From an uncultured Saprospiraceae bacterium (GTDB lineage: Bacteria; Bacteroidota; Bacteroidia; Chitinophagales; Saprospiraceae): a DNA stretch of 6,328 bases. Both the position numbers and the translations under genes were made by a program. Below the pieces are notes generated by a model. It searched no databases. It saw only the letters and a list, made by a program, of their open reading frames with translations, and had not been told where the DNA came from. The stretch spans positions 1 through 6,328 of the forward strand of contig CALHUZ010000493.1 in the NCBI GenBank assembly GCA_938039305.1, given 5' to 3'. How positions within the stretch are numbered: the first letter of the stretch is position 1; each line of letters begins with the position of its first letter. Shown in pieces: positions 6,290 to 6,328 of this stretch.

Positions 6290-6328
6290 TTAGGCGTTTA
6301 CCCTTAGGTAGTCAACTCGCTTATTATA
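6290..6328 (-). CDS. Possible C-terminal end of a leftward gene (partial)
   Basis: One minus-strand frame is open from the window edge for 12 codons (YNKRVDYLRVNA) to a TAA at 6290-6292; the other two minus frames close within eight codons. It lies 85 bases before the minus-strand terminator, where a gene end is expected. The pattern N-[KR]-R-V-[ED]-[FY] resembles the last residues of OmpA-like peptidoglycan-binding domains, but 12 residues are too few to assign a family. The gene body and start lie outside the window. Confidence 0.35.
   Translation of the reverse strand, partial: YNKRVDYLRVNA

Noticed and set aside
1..6328. A defence island, biosynthetic cluster or other novel system
   Set aside because: The three recognised genes are housekeeping enzymes with ordinary composition and clear families; the TPR protein has no effector, nuclease or toxin partner in the window.

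Overview
The window looks like chromosomal housekeeping DNA from a low-to-moderate GC member of the Bacteroidota. Four observations support this. The LigA protein reads like those of Saprospiraceae or Cytophagales relatives (recalled family features, not a search). None of the starts has a Shine-Dalgarno sequence at normal spacing. One promoter fits the Bacteroidota -33 TTTG / -7 TAnnTTTG pattern. The conserved residues of all recognisable proteins are typical of free-living bacteria. I see no phage, transposon, CRISPR, tRNA or rRNA.

Left block (about 1-4217, minus strand): a compact three-gene unit read right to left. It contains a small PlsC-type acyltransferase (3533-4078), NAD-dependent DNA ligase LigA (1395-3509) and a PLP-dependent O-acetylhomoserine sulfhydrylase, MetY (67-1347). 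The gaps are 23 and 47 bases. A candidate Bacteroidota promoter lies upstream (4188-4217) and a hairpin terminator follows metY (12-55), so the three may form one transcript. Their roles (phospholipid acylation, replication/repair, methionine/homocysteine synthesis) do not form one pathway; this is more likely housekeeping co-transcription than a dedicated system.

Middle (4079-4486): a roughly 400-base divergent intergenic region with the leftward promoter and a nested pair of inverted repeats. I found no RNA gene or convincing rightward promoter.

Right block (4487-5890, plus strand): a single-gene unit encoding a cytoplasmic protein built almost wholly of TPR-like helical repeats, function unknown, closed by a strong terminator (5930-5964).

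Right end (5965-6328): mostly non-coding. It has a weak 54-codon ORF, a short repeat/hairpin, a minus-strand terminator (6171-6204) and, at the edge, what may be the last 12 codons of a minus-strand gene outside the window. The TPR gene and that off-window gene would therefore converge.

I do not see a new biological system here. The points most worth a second look are the altered zinc-finger ligands in LigA, the structured divergent intergenic region, and the unassigned TPR solenoid protein.
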